45,347 bases of DNA from the NCBI GenBank assembly GCA_003427395.1, contig BFEA01000597.1, positions 181,002 through 226,348 on the forward strand. The letters run 5' to 3'. Under the pieces are notes generated by a model. That model did not search any database and was not told the origin of the DNA. It saw nothing but the letters and a program-made list of their open reading frames with translations. Position 1 is the stretch's first letter, and each line of letters starts with the position of its first letter. This stretch comes from Chara braunii. Taxonomy: Eukaryota > Streptophyta > Charophyceae > Charales > Characeae. Of the stretch, positions 29,140 to 39,485 are shown one piece after another. The position numbers and the translations under genes are program-made.

Positions 29140-29590
29140 AAGAAATCACACTGTCTGGATAATACATGTGCAACCACATTAGACTTACCTTCGATTATTT
29201 TTAATTCAAAATCAAAAGTATCAATAAATGCAGACCATCGTACCAGCTTATCAGAGAGTCTAGGTTGTGTCTTCATCCACTTCAGGGTAGAGTGGTCTGA
29301 ATACATAGTGAAGTGTCTCCCTAACAAGTAGTGTTTCAGGTGTTGTGTGCGCAGACTAGTGCATACAGTTCCCTTTCATAGGTGGAGTTGGCGACCTTTT
29401 CCAACGACAGTCCGACATACATGAACTCCACGGGTCTATTTTCATTGCCATCATTCTGCTGCAGTACTGGGCCAATTTCGTTCCGACTTGCATCAATAGT
29501 GATGATGAAAGGAAGAGATGGATCAACAATTTTTAGAACGGGATAGTAAGTCGGTGCATATTTCAATTTCTTAAAAGAAGACTCACAGTC
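29140..29590 (-). pseudogene. Gypsy-A RNase H, frameshifted
   Basis: RNase H removes RNA from the RNA-DNA hybrid. IDASRNEIGPVLQQ holds the first catalytic Asp, YERELYALV the Glu and MYSDHSTLKWM the next Asp. The frame shifts by one base near 29335, between LVCAH and LKHYLLGRHF, and a stop separates it from the RT. The C-terminal end, FELKIIEGKSNVVAHVLSR, is the usual ADALSR end with D changed (AHVLSR). Confidence 0.8.
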
Positions 29591-30451
29591 CTAATCCCAC
29601 AACCATATAGTTTTTTTCTTTAACAATTTCCTCCTTGGTGCAGCGATCAGTGAGAAGTTTCTAACAAACTTCATATAATAGCTTGCCAAACCAAGGAAAA
29701 ATCTTAGTTCAGTTATCGACTTAGGTCGTGGCCAATCTCTAATTGCTGATATTTTCTTTTCCTCTGGCCTTAGGTCATCTTCATTTACTATATGTCCTAA
29801 GTATAAGACTTCGGACTTAGCAAACTCAGACTTCTTTGGGTTTAGCTTAAAGTTGCCCTCACGCAACTTTCCCAGTACAAGACGTAAATGTTTTTCATGT
29901 TCTTCTAGTGTCTTACTGTACACAAGAATGTCGTCGAGATAGACAATGACAAACTGATCCAACCATTGACAAAATATTTCATTCATAGATCTTTGGAAGG
30001 TCGTAGGGGCGTTATTCAGTCCGAAAGGCATAACCACGAACTCGTAGTGACCATACCTGGTTCGGAAGGCAGTCTTGTGTTGATCCGCGAGATCCACCTC
30101 GATCTGGTGGTATCTAGACTTTATATCAATCTTACTAAAAAACTTGCAGCCCTGCAATTGATCCAACAAGTCGTCAATACGTGGACGAGGTTCGACATTT
30201 TTAACAGTGAGGGCACTCAACCCTCTATAATCAATGCAAAGACGTAACTCACCTTCCTTCTTCGGCACAAATAGAGCAGGGGCACCATAAGAAGAGGAGC
30301 TAGGGCGAATCCATCTTTTCTCTATTGAGCCCTGCAGCTGTTTGTCAAGTTTTTTAAGTTCCCTAGGAGACATTCGGTAGATAGGGCCTTTGGGAATCTT
30401 ACTACTAGTAATGGCAGGAATAATTTTGTGCCAATCCATTCCAAAATCAGA
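29591..30451 (-). CDS. Gypsy-A reverse transcriptase domain
   Basis: An uninterrupted RT domain of about 280 residues. In order it shows GPIYRMSPRELKKL, WIRPSSSSYGAPALFVPKK, CIDYRGLSALTVKN, FSKIDIKSRYHQI (first catalytic Asp; SGYHQ is usual, here SRYHQ), FGLNNAPTTFQRSMN and VYLDDILVYS with both Asp of the YLDD box intact, followed by the connection FFLGLASYYMKFVRNFS. It is a domain of a larger polyprotein, so no own start is implied. A frameshift separates it from the protease, and a stop at 29591 precedes RNase H. It is the least damaged pol domain in the window. Confidence 0.9.
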   Translation of the reverse strand, partial: SDFGMDWHKIIPAITSSKIPKGPIYRMSPRELKKLDKQLQGSIEKRWIRPSSSSYGAPALFVPKKEGELRLCIDYRGLSALTVKNVEPRPRIDDLLDQLQGCKFFSKIDIKSRYHQIEVDLADQHKTAFRTRYGHYEFVVMPFGLNNAPTTFQRSMNEIFCQWLDQFVIVYLDDILVYSKTLEEHEKHLRLVLGKLREGNFKLNPKKSEFAKSEVLYLGHIVNEDDLRPEEKKISAIRDWPRPKSITELRFFLGLASYYMKFVRNFSLIAAPRRKLLKKKTIWLWD

Positions 30452-30781
30452 TCAAATGGTAAGTTCTTTTCCACAAGAAAAGGATACCTCGTATAGAATC
30501 TTTTTTCCTTCCTTGGTGCGGAATCGACACTTGACACGATCAACACACTGCGAGATAGTGATCATGCGTCTGTCAGCTAAAATAAACGTGATAGGTCGAG
30601 ATAGATCCTTCACCTTCATTCCGAGATGCAACTTGCGTATTGCTTTCTCGGATATGTAGGATCGCGTGGATCCTGAGTCCAATAGTGCACCTACGCGTGT
30701 ATGTGTAATCTCTATGTCCGCGAGTAGTAGGTCACCCTTAGACTTAGATTTCTTAGCCCACGAGCTTCGTAATGCTAGCAA
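30452..30781 (-). pseudogene. Gypsy-A aspartic protease
   Basis: Retropepsin-like protease that would mature the Gag-Pol polyprotein. LLDSGSTRSYIS carries the DSG active site, and IRKLHLGMKV and the following beta-rich segment fit the family. The end NLPFDLIL lies in another frame (30546-30322), so a single-base indel near 30450-30480 disconnects protease and RT. Confidence 0.8.
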
Positions 30782-31005
30782 CTCGTTACCAAGCTCGTCA
30801 AGAGAGTCGTCCAGGGAGACAGTACATAAGACAAGTTAAAGGTGTTCCGGACGATGGGTCGAAGAAGAACCATCCTCTGCCATGAGAGTCAAAGGGTTAG
30901 AAGGGGTTGTAGGCGCCTTACCTTCATCTTGGTCCAAACCCTTTGGCTCAGTAGAAGCAGATGCTACTCCTCCTGGCGGCTCGCTTTTGGGTTACGAATT
31001 AACGG

Positions 31006-31702
31006 GCACCATGCAATCACATGCCCTACAGTACCACACTTCAAGCACTGCGCGTTATCCATCCATTTCTGCCAGGTTTCTTGTGACAGTCCCTTCTTTT
31101 CCCATAGCTTACCGACCGCAATTCCGGGATGCTCAGGAAAGGAGCGTAGGAGCGTGGTCTCTTCTTCTTCACGGGTGGTCGTGGTCCTCCGTTGTTGACC
31201 GCTGCAGCAGTGACTTCCCCCTTCCCAGACTCATTGCTGCTCGCCACACCCGTGACCTCCAATGGCCGTTTCTCCACGGTATCGTCGTCGAAGATGACGA
31301 GGGTGTGGTCCTGACGCTTTTGGCGCCAAAGTATCCACTTACCTGCACCTGCACCACCACCAAACTTCACAACAGACGCATGCGTGTTCTTAACCTGAGA
31401 AGTCATTTGCTCACGTTGGAGAGCCAAATCACGAAACTGCTTGTAATTGTACTTGCCAGATTTGGACTCTGCCACGAGTTGTCCCCGGATGGGCTCGGGC
31501 AGAGCGCGGGAATAGATATACAAGACTGGGTTGTATTGTAGGTTCAATCCAGGAACCTGCAGCAACCGGTCGACTTCCCGAGACAAAGCTTCCACAGAGG
31601 TCCAATGTTTGTGACCAATGGTAGTGAGTTGGTCAAAGGCCTTATCGGTCGTAGTCTTGTCCAGGTAGCGTTCCTTGATCTTACCAAGGAACTGCTTCAG
31701 AG
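31006..31702 (-). pseudogene. Gypsy-A gag, 3' part with zinc knuckle
   Basis: Resumes the capsid domain exactly after the hAT insertion, with LKQFLGKIKERYLDKTTTDK, then WTSVEALSREVDRLLQVPG and YSRALPEPIRGQLVAESKSG. The main frame runs to 31041. A zinc knuckle, CLKCGTVGHVIAWC (CX2CX4HX4C, 31006-31047), lies in a different frame, so one indel occurs near 31070. The knuckle would bind element RNA. The join with the plus-strand part at 25586 is in frame across the 8-bp duplication CTCTGAAG, which shows the two halves came from one gag. Confidence 0.85.
31695..31702 (-). other. hAT target-site duplication, right
   Basis: CTCTGAAG on the minus strand, between the terminal repeat CTATGTTGCACG (31703-31714, plus-strand reading) and the gag codons CAGTTCCTT. 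It pairs with 25579-25586. Confidence 0.85.
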
Positions 31703-32209
31703 CTATGTTGCACGCTGGCCGCGGCCTGGTTCGGCCCAGGCCGCGGTCGTCTGCCTAGGCCGGGACCCCCCCGGCCGCAGCCGGCCCGGCCGAGTTTTTT
31801 CGGCCTTGGCCACGACCGATCTAGGGGGCGGTTTCCAAAGCGGGGAGCGGGTTTGAGGTGGGGGGTTGGGGGGGCACCCCCTCACAGTGGCAGAACGTCA
31901 AAAAAATAAAAAAATGGGGGGGTCCTGCACATGGCCTTGGAAGGGTGGGCCGCAAAAATTTGTGCGTCGGGCGCGTGCGGGTTCGTCGATGTGGGGTCGC
32001 AGGGAGGAGGGTCTGGAACACTAGAAAAAAAAATAAAAAATTTGACCCCTGCGGGGGCGGACCAACGGGGGTTGGATGAGGGCGTGGTTGGGGCGGCCCG
32101 TGCGCCCAGGTCGGGTCGAAGCTGGACGGGGCTGCAGATGGCAGACCCCAGGCAGATCAGGGCCTCAGGCAGGCGTCGATTTCACTCGTGAGGGTGATGA
32201 CAGTTCTTG

Positions 32210-32786
32210 ACATATTTTGAAACAACACATTCATGGCAATCATAGGTCAGACCCTGGTTGGCATACCAAAGTCACAACACAATCACAATCAATCACAGTG
32301 CGGCCAGCCATAAGTTTCAAACAATGTTAACAGGCAAGTGTGTCATAGTGTGTGTTCACTCATCAGACTGGTGAAAGTTTGTGTAAGAACACATTCATTA
32401 CCACATCATCCCTATTTGGCATCCGAAATTAACAACACATTCAAAATGGAGGCATCCATGACATGCAGGTGCGTGGCATCGGAGAAGCACATAATTTGCA
32501 ACAATCACGACAACAAACCAGAAACCACTCACAAAACAACAGCGACTCAGATGCAAGACCAATGTTGGTAGAGGAACACAAACAAAAGCAAATATATGAC
32601 AAAGCATTTCAATGGAAATGCGTATGTACAAGGCTGAAGCCAAAAACTGGACCCGTCGTCTCTACTGTACAACCGAGTAGCAAAAACAACACAGGACCCT
32701 ACTGACAAAGCATTTCGATGGAAATGCGTATGTACAAGGCTGAAGCCAAAAATTGGACCCGTCGTCTCTACTGTACAACCGAGTAC

Positions 32787-32818
<32 letters not shown>

Positions 32819-33090
32819 NNNNNNNNNNNNNNNNNNNNNNNNNNNNNNNNNNNNNNNNNNNNNNNNNNNNNNNNNNNNNNNNNNNNNNNNNNNNNNNNNN
32901 NNNNNNNNNNNNNNNNNNNNNNNNNNNNNNCCCGTCGTCTGTACTGTACAACCGAGTAGCAAAAAAAAAAAAAAAAAAAAAAACTATTGTCCACATACTG
33001 TCGTCGTCTCCATGGAACAACATCGACATAAATATGCAACATCCCTGCCGACAGAGCGTCCAGGCTGTAACAAAAAAAAAAAAATACCAC
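32210..33090 (+). repeat. Tandem 105-bp units with poly-A, interrupted by a gap
   Basis: GACAAAGCATTTC..GGAAATGCG through CTGTACAACCGAGTA recurs at 32598 and 32703, and its end again after the N gap (32931-32960). Each unit ends in an A-rich tract (up to 30 A). Weaker AACACATTCAT words repeat at 32223-32450. The array was probably not fully assembled. Confidence 0.75.
32819..32930. other. Assembly gap (112 N)
   Basis: A run of N between two copies of the 105-bp unit. Frames crossing it are artefacts. Confidence 1.
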
Positions 33091-33229
33091 GGACGTCGTC
33101 ATCTCCCTCCAGAGCGCGCGCGACCTCTCCCGGAGGACGGGCGACCATGCGGTCCTCCCCGGCGCCCTCCTCTCCCTCCGGCACCTGTGCCCCGTGCCCC
33201 GGTGAGGTATGCCGCCTGTGCTGCAGCGG

Positions 33230-34675
33230 CTACCGTGGCCACCTGTGCCCTGTATCTGCAGGCCGCAGTCTCGATCGGCTCGAACTCTGTGTCTGCGTCC
33301 TCGTCCTCCGCCGCCCGTGCAGCAATCCCCATCTCTCTCTCCCTCTGAATCGCGTCCAATGCTGCCTGACCAGCGGCGACCCCTGCCGCAAGTCGAGCCT
33401 CAACCTCCGAGAGGCCGCGCTTCGTTTCGTCCCGGGACGCATCAACAACCCCTCCTCGCCCAATGTGTACTGCTGTCCCAGCAGCATGTCCGTGGATGTC
33501 CCTGCGGTCTCGAGGACCAATGATCTCCTCGTCTCCGCTCGTGAGAAACCATGCATGCGGCCTGCCATCTGCACGCTCGGACGTCCTGATCCACCTTCCG
33601 CAGCCTGCGTCTGAACTGGCGTACGTCCCGAGAAGACGCCCCTCCCGGCGTCGTAATCCGCTTGCAACCGGTCCCCGACCCGACGAACAGCTGACCATCC
33701 GCCACCCACACCACCTCGGACTGTCGGCGGGGAACCGCCACCGTGCGCAACTACGGGTGCTGTCGTCTGGTCCCCAGCATCGAACACAGCCTCAGGAGTC
33801 CGTGCGAGCGGTGGAGGCATCGATCCTGCACTGTCTCTGCCGCCGTTGCTGCGTCTGCCGAACCCCACCTCACCCGCTCCGGACTCCCTCCCTCTCACGC
33901 CGCTGAGCGACGAACCCGACCATCGAGGGCTCTGCACCACGAACGGCGGCGGTGAATACACCCTCCCAGGGGCCCGCCTCTTGCCGCTCACGCGGCCCAT
34001 GTGTGCGAAAGGGTCATCCGTCAACGCTTGCGCCAAAGCGTCGACGTCGAAGAAAGTGTGCGCTGAGTCGTCAAGGCGCAAGGGAGGTACTGTGGGGTCC
34101 CTCAACACCAAGGCGAGCCTATACGCATCGTCCTCAGGACCGTGGTCATCGTCATCATCTCCGTCCGGTCCATCGTCTCCCCCGACACCCGCGGTATCCC
34201 CATCTCCACCGGGTCCACCCTCTCCCCTGCCACACACGGCGGCACCCTGTCCCTCATCACCCGAGGTCTTGCCGTCGCCACGCCCCCCACGAGGGGACCC
34301 ACCACCCACGACAACATCCTGCCCCTCATCACCCACGGTCTCCCCGTCGCCGCGGCGTCCACCACCTAACCCACTAACCGCGGCGGCATCTGTCCCTCAT
34401 TATCGAACTCCCCTTGAACTGCCTCCTTAGGGACACCCGAGTCGTCGTCGTGACGGCCTCCCCCCCCTCCCGTCTCCAAATCCCTACCGACATTGCCCGT
34501 CAAGATACGCGAACCGACCCTGCCATTGTGGCAAACTCCCCAGCTGCTCCTCCTCCTCTCGGTCCAAACGGGCATCCCTCTCCTCCTCAGTCTCAACAGG
34601 GCCCCGCACAACGTCCGCGTCGGTGCGCACCTCCGACGGCGATGCACGTCGACGTCCCTCGACACTGAAATCTCC
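33230..34675 (-). pseudogene. Possible C-terminal extension of the hAT transposase frame
   Basis: Same frame as the transposase core upstream. After its stop (34676) come about 60 codons (EVRTDADVVRGP, VETEEERDARLDREEEQ) to a stop, and later a 368-codon open stretch rich in Gly, Asp, Arg and Ser (34336-33230) with LRLDDSAHTFFDVDALAQAL and DDPFAHMGRVSGKRR. I recognise no domain. The high GC content opens several frames here, but the acidic, low-complexity character continues that of the transposase tail. It may be a real extension cut by stops or just non-coding GC-rich DNA. Confidence 0.35.
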
Positions 34676-37354
34676 CTAGCCCCCACCAAGCCCTCCGGCA
34701 TCAAAGTCGTGTGTGCGGAGCTCCGACGGCGAGCGGGGGCGGATACCGGTGTCGGAAGGAGTCCTCTCCCCCCCACGATCCTCGCCGTCATGTGTCCGCT
34801 CTTTGCCTGCTGCCGACGCCAACCTCTCCGAACGCCTAAGTGCCTCGGGTTGTGCAGTGCTCCGATGATGGGAGGGAGAGAAGCGACGATCGCGAAGGGG
34901 CACCCACTCATCCTCGGCCTCCTCCTCGGCCTCGCTGTCGCTCCTAACCTCCCAACGCCTGCGTGTCTGCCGAAGACCTCCCCGTGGCTGCTGCTCCCCC
35001 GAGTCGTCGACGCCAACCTCCGTATGCGAACGTCCTCCATGACCACCACCGGCTCTGCTGCTGCCACTCGCCTGTGTGGTTGACGACACACCACCAGTGA
35101 TAACTGATGTGAATGAATCCATGCCGTCACGTCCCCCACCGTAGGTGAAGTACACCCGCTCAACCATCGGGTCGCCACTCAACGACGTGTCATCATCGTA
35201 TGTCCACTCGTCGTCGATGTCGTCGTCTGCCGCAGCAGCGTCCGCATCATCCCCACCCTCTGGCCACGGTCGCAGCTCCGTCGCCCTCTTCTCGAACACG
35301 TCCCGAACCGAATGGGCTCTGGACGGTCGGTTGTCATGGAAAGCGACAATTTGCCGCTGGATCTCCTGCTCGGGAACACTACCAGCAGGTCGCGCTCCCC
35401 ACACCTCGGGCTCAACGTCTCCCTCCTCATCCTCGTCCGCTGCCGCCATCCCCTCCCGACTGGTCCCCATAACCCATGGCAACACGTAGCCACCACCCTG
35501 CCGTGCGCACGAGGCCAGCTTGAGATTGGTGGCAATCTCAACCAGCTGTGCAAGCTTGGCAAACCCAAGCTTGCAATGTCTCGCCGTGTTGATGCGCTCA
35601 TGCTGCGCCCAGTTCCTCTCCGCTGGAGAGGTAGACGTCCACAAGTGCATGACACAGATGGCGATGGTACGCAACTCCGGGTGGGCCCGTCCATGGTCAA
35701 ACCACCACTCTGCACATCGCTCGGTCTCGCGGTCCCCCCTGCAATCGTCCGCCTCGGCATCGGAGAGGGACCGATCTCCCCAATCCCCTCGCATAGAGTG
35801 GAAGTCCCTCATCTGGTCCCTCACGGTCCTGTACAGTCTGCCGACCGAATCGCCGCCGGTCTGCGCCAGGAGAAATCTGTCGCACTCCTCGACCACACGG
35901 GCGTCGTCCGCGGTCGTCTCTAACGAATGGTAGTACGTGAGGGACCGTGGACGAGGGTTGAGGAGGTGGGCCGCGGCATGTGCGGGCTCTAGCATGTGGA
36001 GGTTGCGGATGGCAACCTCACTCACGCACGGCTCGATCATGTCCGCCGGCACGTTGACCCTCCTCATCAACTGCAGCACATGCTGACTCCACTCGTAAAC
36101 GACGGACATCATCATCCCTCCCCTATCCATCCTGCGCAACAGCTGGTGGACGGGTGCCTTGACAAGGATGGCGGACTGGACACAACGCCAAAACTCCGTG
36201 TTCCGGATCTGCTGCTGCACCCACTGCGCCTGCGATACATGCCTGCACTCCCACGGGATGCGTGCCCAAGCATCCCCGTGCAGCATGCTCTCCAACGCGT
36301 CTCGTCGGCCTTTGAGACACGTCAGCGTCAGGAAAACTGATGCAAACCGTGTCTCAACGGGCTCGACGAGCTGAACGCGAGGGCTCACCTTCCTAAACAG
36401 GGCGTGACCAGCGCCGTGCGATTTAATAAATCGCACAAGCGCTCGAGCGCGGGTGATGGTGTCCTTGACCCACCCCACTCGCGTCCCGATATCTGACAAC
36501 ATAAACTTGCAAACATGGGTGGTGCAGGGGAGCCAAGTGATCCTCCTAATGTCGGGCTCGGGGTCCGTGGTGAATCTGCGCGCTGCCGCCGTATAGTTAC
36601 TGGCGAAGTTTGTGCAGAAGTCGATCACGTCCTTTGGAGGAAAGGACAAGATGATGGCCCGCCACCTACGGTACACGATGTCCGCTGTGTCTCGGACCGA
36701 CCCGTCTCGTGCGATGGTGGCGTATAGCAGGGCGCCATTGGCGCCTTCGGCGGGGAAGTTCACAAGCGGCTTGCCGCTGCGCGACTTCCTCCCGTCGGAG
36801 AGGATGGTGGCACCGCTGTGCCGGAAAGCGGCGCGCACCGTACTCACCATCGTCGCCACCTTCGCCCTCTGCGAAGGGATACCGGCGCCCGCGGTAACCC
36901 TGAAGGAGGGAAACCGAAACTGGACAGTGCGAGGCACTCTCTCTGCCGCCTGCCGCACCCTCTGGAACTCCGGACCACGGAAGGCGTTGAATGGCAACCC
37001 CTTCGCGTAGATTTACTGCAGCCACGCGTCTGTGAACTCGGCCAACTTCTCCTTGGCGTACATCTCGTCAATCGTCGTCTGCCGAGCCCGCTTCTCCCTG
37101 CCCGTGTCTCGCACCTCGACGCCAGCCTCCCCCACTCCCCTCTTCTCCCTCCTAGCGCGCTCCAACTCAGGTCGCGGCGCCCTAGGAGCGGGACCCGCTC
37201 GACCGACGCCTCTCGACGTCATCACCACCTCCTCCCCTGGCAGGTCAGGCTCTCCGACTGCCTCGTCTGCCACCCCCCCCTCCTTGGCCCCACCCTCGTG
37301 GCCCTCCTCCTCATCAAGGGCGTCCTGAATGTCGTCCCTCTCTCCGTCGTCCAT
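34676..37354 (-). pseudogene. hAT transposase core (DUF659-like plus hAT C-terminal dimerisation)
   Basis: A frame of about 890 codons with one stop (TAA, 37013-37015) between EFTDAWLQ and IYAKGLPFNAFR. The N-terminal 110 residues are acidic and end KRARQTTIDEMY. A DUF659-like RNase H fold follows: PFNAFRGPEFQRVR, ILSDGRKSRSGKPLVNF (first catalytic Asp), then CTNFASNYTAAAR, where TDNASNY-type sequence is usual, so the second Asp appears lost. ITWLPCTTHVCKFMLSDIG and later STSPAERNWAQHERI mark the insertion domain and the C-terminal dimerisation domain, with a W-F-H-G and LRTIAICVMHLW lead-in. The tail is acidic and Arg-rich. The zinc-finger part that should precede it is on the plus strand at 26641-27136. 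Confidence 0.8.
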
Positions 37355-37369
37355 CCGCTGGAGTGAGCA

Positions 37370-37866
37370 GAGGAGATAAATGCAAAAGAGCCAGGCCTAC
37401 GAGAGAGGGCATCTGCTACTTTGTTGTAGCAGCCCTTCCTATGTTTCAGTTCAAAGTCAAACATGTCTATGAACTGAATATATCGTGTCAACTTATCGTT
37501 TAACTCTCCCTGGGACTTCATCCACTGTAAGGTGGAGTGATCTGAGAAGATCTTGAAGTGTCTTCCCGAGAGAAAGTGCTTCCAATGTTTCATGGCACAA
37601 ACAAGAGCATACAACTCTTTCTCGTAGGTAGTCTTGAAGCTTCTGAGTCTTGATCTTTTTACTCATGAACTGTACTGGTCGTAGACCATTCCCATCATCT
37701 TGCTGAAGAACTGCTCCAATGCCATACTGACTGGCGTGAGTGGTCAGGATGAATGGCAGAGTGGGGTCAGGCAACTTCAGGACTGGTGCACGAGTCAAGG
37801 CCTTGTTAAGTCGTGTGAAGGCCAACTGACAGGGAAGGGACCAAAGAAATGGAGTGTCTTTCTTTG
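37370..37866 (-). pseudogene. Gypsy-B RNase H, frameshifted and dead
   Basis: TNLTKKDTPFLWSLPCQLAF leads into ILTTHASQYGIGAVLQQDDG, where the first catalytic Asp (TDASQYG) is His. FMSKKIKTQKL follows, then a frameshift near 37620, after which YALVCAMKHWKHFLSGRHF, IFSDHSTLQWMKSQ and VADALSRRPG are clear. A second frameshift near 37870 separates it from the RT. Coding ends at the hAT boundary. No gypsy-B integrase is present in the window. Confidence 0.85.
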
Positions 37867-38799
37867 TTAGGTTGGTATGGGTGCAGCTTCTGCAGAAAAG
37901 TTCCTGACAAACTTTCTGTAGTATGAGGCTAAACCCATGAAGGACCTGGCATCCCTCACTGCCTGTGGCTGTGGCCACTCCTGAATAGCAGCTATCTTGG
38001 CTGCTTCAGGAGCCAAGCCATCTCCAGAGATTACATGACCTTGATAGATGACAGAGGGAACTCCAAAAGAGGACTTCTCTCTGTTAATCTTATATTGGCT
38101 GTCACGTAATGCTTGAAGGACAAGAGCCAAGTGCTCCGCATGTTTCCTGGCAGTTCTGCTGAATACCACGATGTAATCCAGATAGACAACCATTAACTTG
38201 TCCAGGTAAGGCCTGAAGATGCGGTGCATCTCTGTCTAGAAGGTACCTGGGGCGTTGCAAAGTCCAAATGGCATGACCAGGAACTCGTAAGTACCATACT
38301 TGGTCTTGAAGGCTGATTTATAGACATCCTCCTCTGCCATCTCAATCTGGTGGTAGCCAGATTTGAGATCGACTTTGCTGAACACTGTGCAGCCCTGCAC
38401 CATATCCAGCAGGCCATCGATCCTAGGAAGTGGCTCTGTACTCTTCCTACTGATCTTATTGAGACCCCTGTAGTCGATGCACATTCTGAATTCCCCATTC
38501 CCTTTCGGGACAAAGAGGACTGGTGCCCCAAATTCAGAAGTGCTCGGCCGTATCCAGCCTTTGTTGGTCAGGGTCTCAAGCTGTTTTCTAAGCTCCTCAA
38601 GCTCAGCAGGGGACATCCTGTAAATGCGGCCCTTGGGAGGGACCGCTCCAGGTAGTAGCTCAATATGATGCTTGGTTGGCCGGTTGGGTAACCCAAAGGG
38701 CTCCTGCATCAGATCAGCATACTGGTCCACCACCTGCTGTATCTCAGGAGGACAGGAAACAGTAGGAGCGTCTGTCTGCTTGACCAGAGCCAAGAACAT
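37867..38799 (-). pseudogene. Gypsy-B reverse transcriptase, stop and mutated YLDD box
   Basis: [67 protein letters not shown] (first catalytic Asp) and [12 protein letters not shown] are intact. A TAG (38233-38235) then replaces what is normally Gln of FQ. After it the frame goes on with VVYLDYIVVFSRT: the second Asp of YLDD is Tyr, which would abolish polymerase activity. The connection FMGLASYYRKFVRNFSAEAA is preserved before a frameshift. Further stops occur upstream at about 38831 and 38944. Confidence 0.9.
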
Positions 38800-38943
38800 G
38801 CGCTCATGGTCGTACTGGCGCGAGAGAGCTTAGAACTCCCTCGCTCTCAAACAGTAGCAACTGGTTTTAGGGTGGTGTTCAACAGCAATCATACATGGCT
38901 GATACACCCCCTGTCTATCAGGTAGTTCAACCTTTGGGATTTG

Positions 38944-39222
38944 CTAGTCGATCCTTGGGTTGACGGCCTTCAGCCACTGCATAGAGAACACCAGGCCAAA
39001 GGGTAGATCAGGGAATATGTAGAAGTTCAGACTATGCCTGACTTCTCCAGCACTATCGAAGGTAACAGGGATACCCCTGACCTTCTCCCTGATAGTAAGA
39101 ACAGTGGAGTCACCTATCCTGACCAGCAAAGTTTGTTGCAGCTTCTGAACTTTCATACCCAGATGCAGTTTCTTTACAGCACTGGGAGATATGAAGTTCC
39201 TGGTGGCTCCACAATCTAACAT
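38944..39222 (-). pseudogene. Gypsy-B aspartic protease with DCG active site
   Basis: MLDCGATRNFISPSAVKKLH and later FPDLPFGLVFSMQWLKAVNP follow the retropepsin layout, similar to gypsy A (30452-30781). The active-site triplet is DCG where DSG or DTG is usual. A TAG follows PRID, where a Trp codon is likely. About 260 bases separate it from the gag frame. Confidence 0.8.
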
Positions 39223-39485
39223 CCCTTTGATCCTTATGTGATTGATCAGGGGCCGAAGTAGGATGAAATCAGACTTGCTTTTCTTTTGTTCCTTCAGATG
39301 AAGGAAGAAAGCAGCAAGTGACTAAAGCTCATCCTGCCCCGGGTCAGGATCCTCGTAGCAGAAAGATGCTGCCCGTGAAGTCCCCAAATACTCACGTACA
39401 GGCTCAACTGAAACAGCTGCAGATTCACCTACCTGTGTAGATGAAGGTGCAGCACTGGGGGGAACTGCAGTCCCCAGGGTCTGTT

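Larger units (their letters stand above)
31703..37365 (-). mobile_element. hAT transposon, right part (inverted relative to left part)
   Basis: Begins with terminal repeat CTATGTTGCACG and the same GC-rich CCTAGGCCG words as the left end. It holds a tandem-repeat zone with an N gap, then the transposase core reading toward the terminal repeat. The inner end (about 37350-37380) abuts the RNase H end of gypsy B. With the left part it would form an element of roughly 7 kb. Confidence 0.7.

Noticed and set aside
32547-33614. Frames of 146-298 codons crossing the gap
   Set aside because: They read through N bases and poly-A tracts, and no domain is present.
33846-36340. Plus-strand frames up to about 200 codons opposite the hAT transposase
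   Set aside because: GC-rich shadows of the minus-strand transposase; Pro/Arg/Ser-rich without domains.
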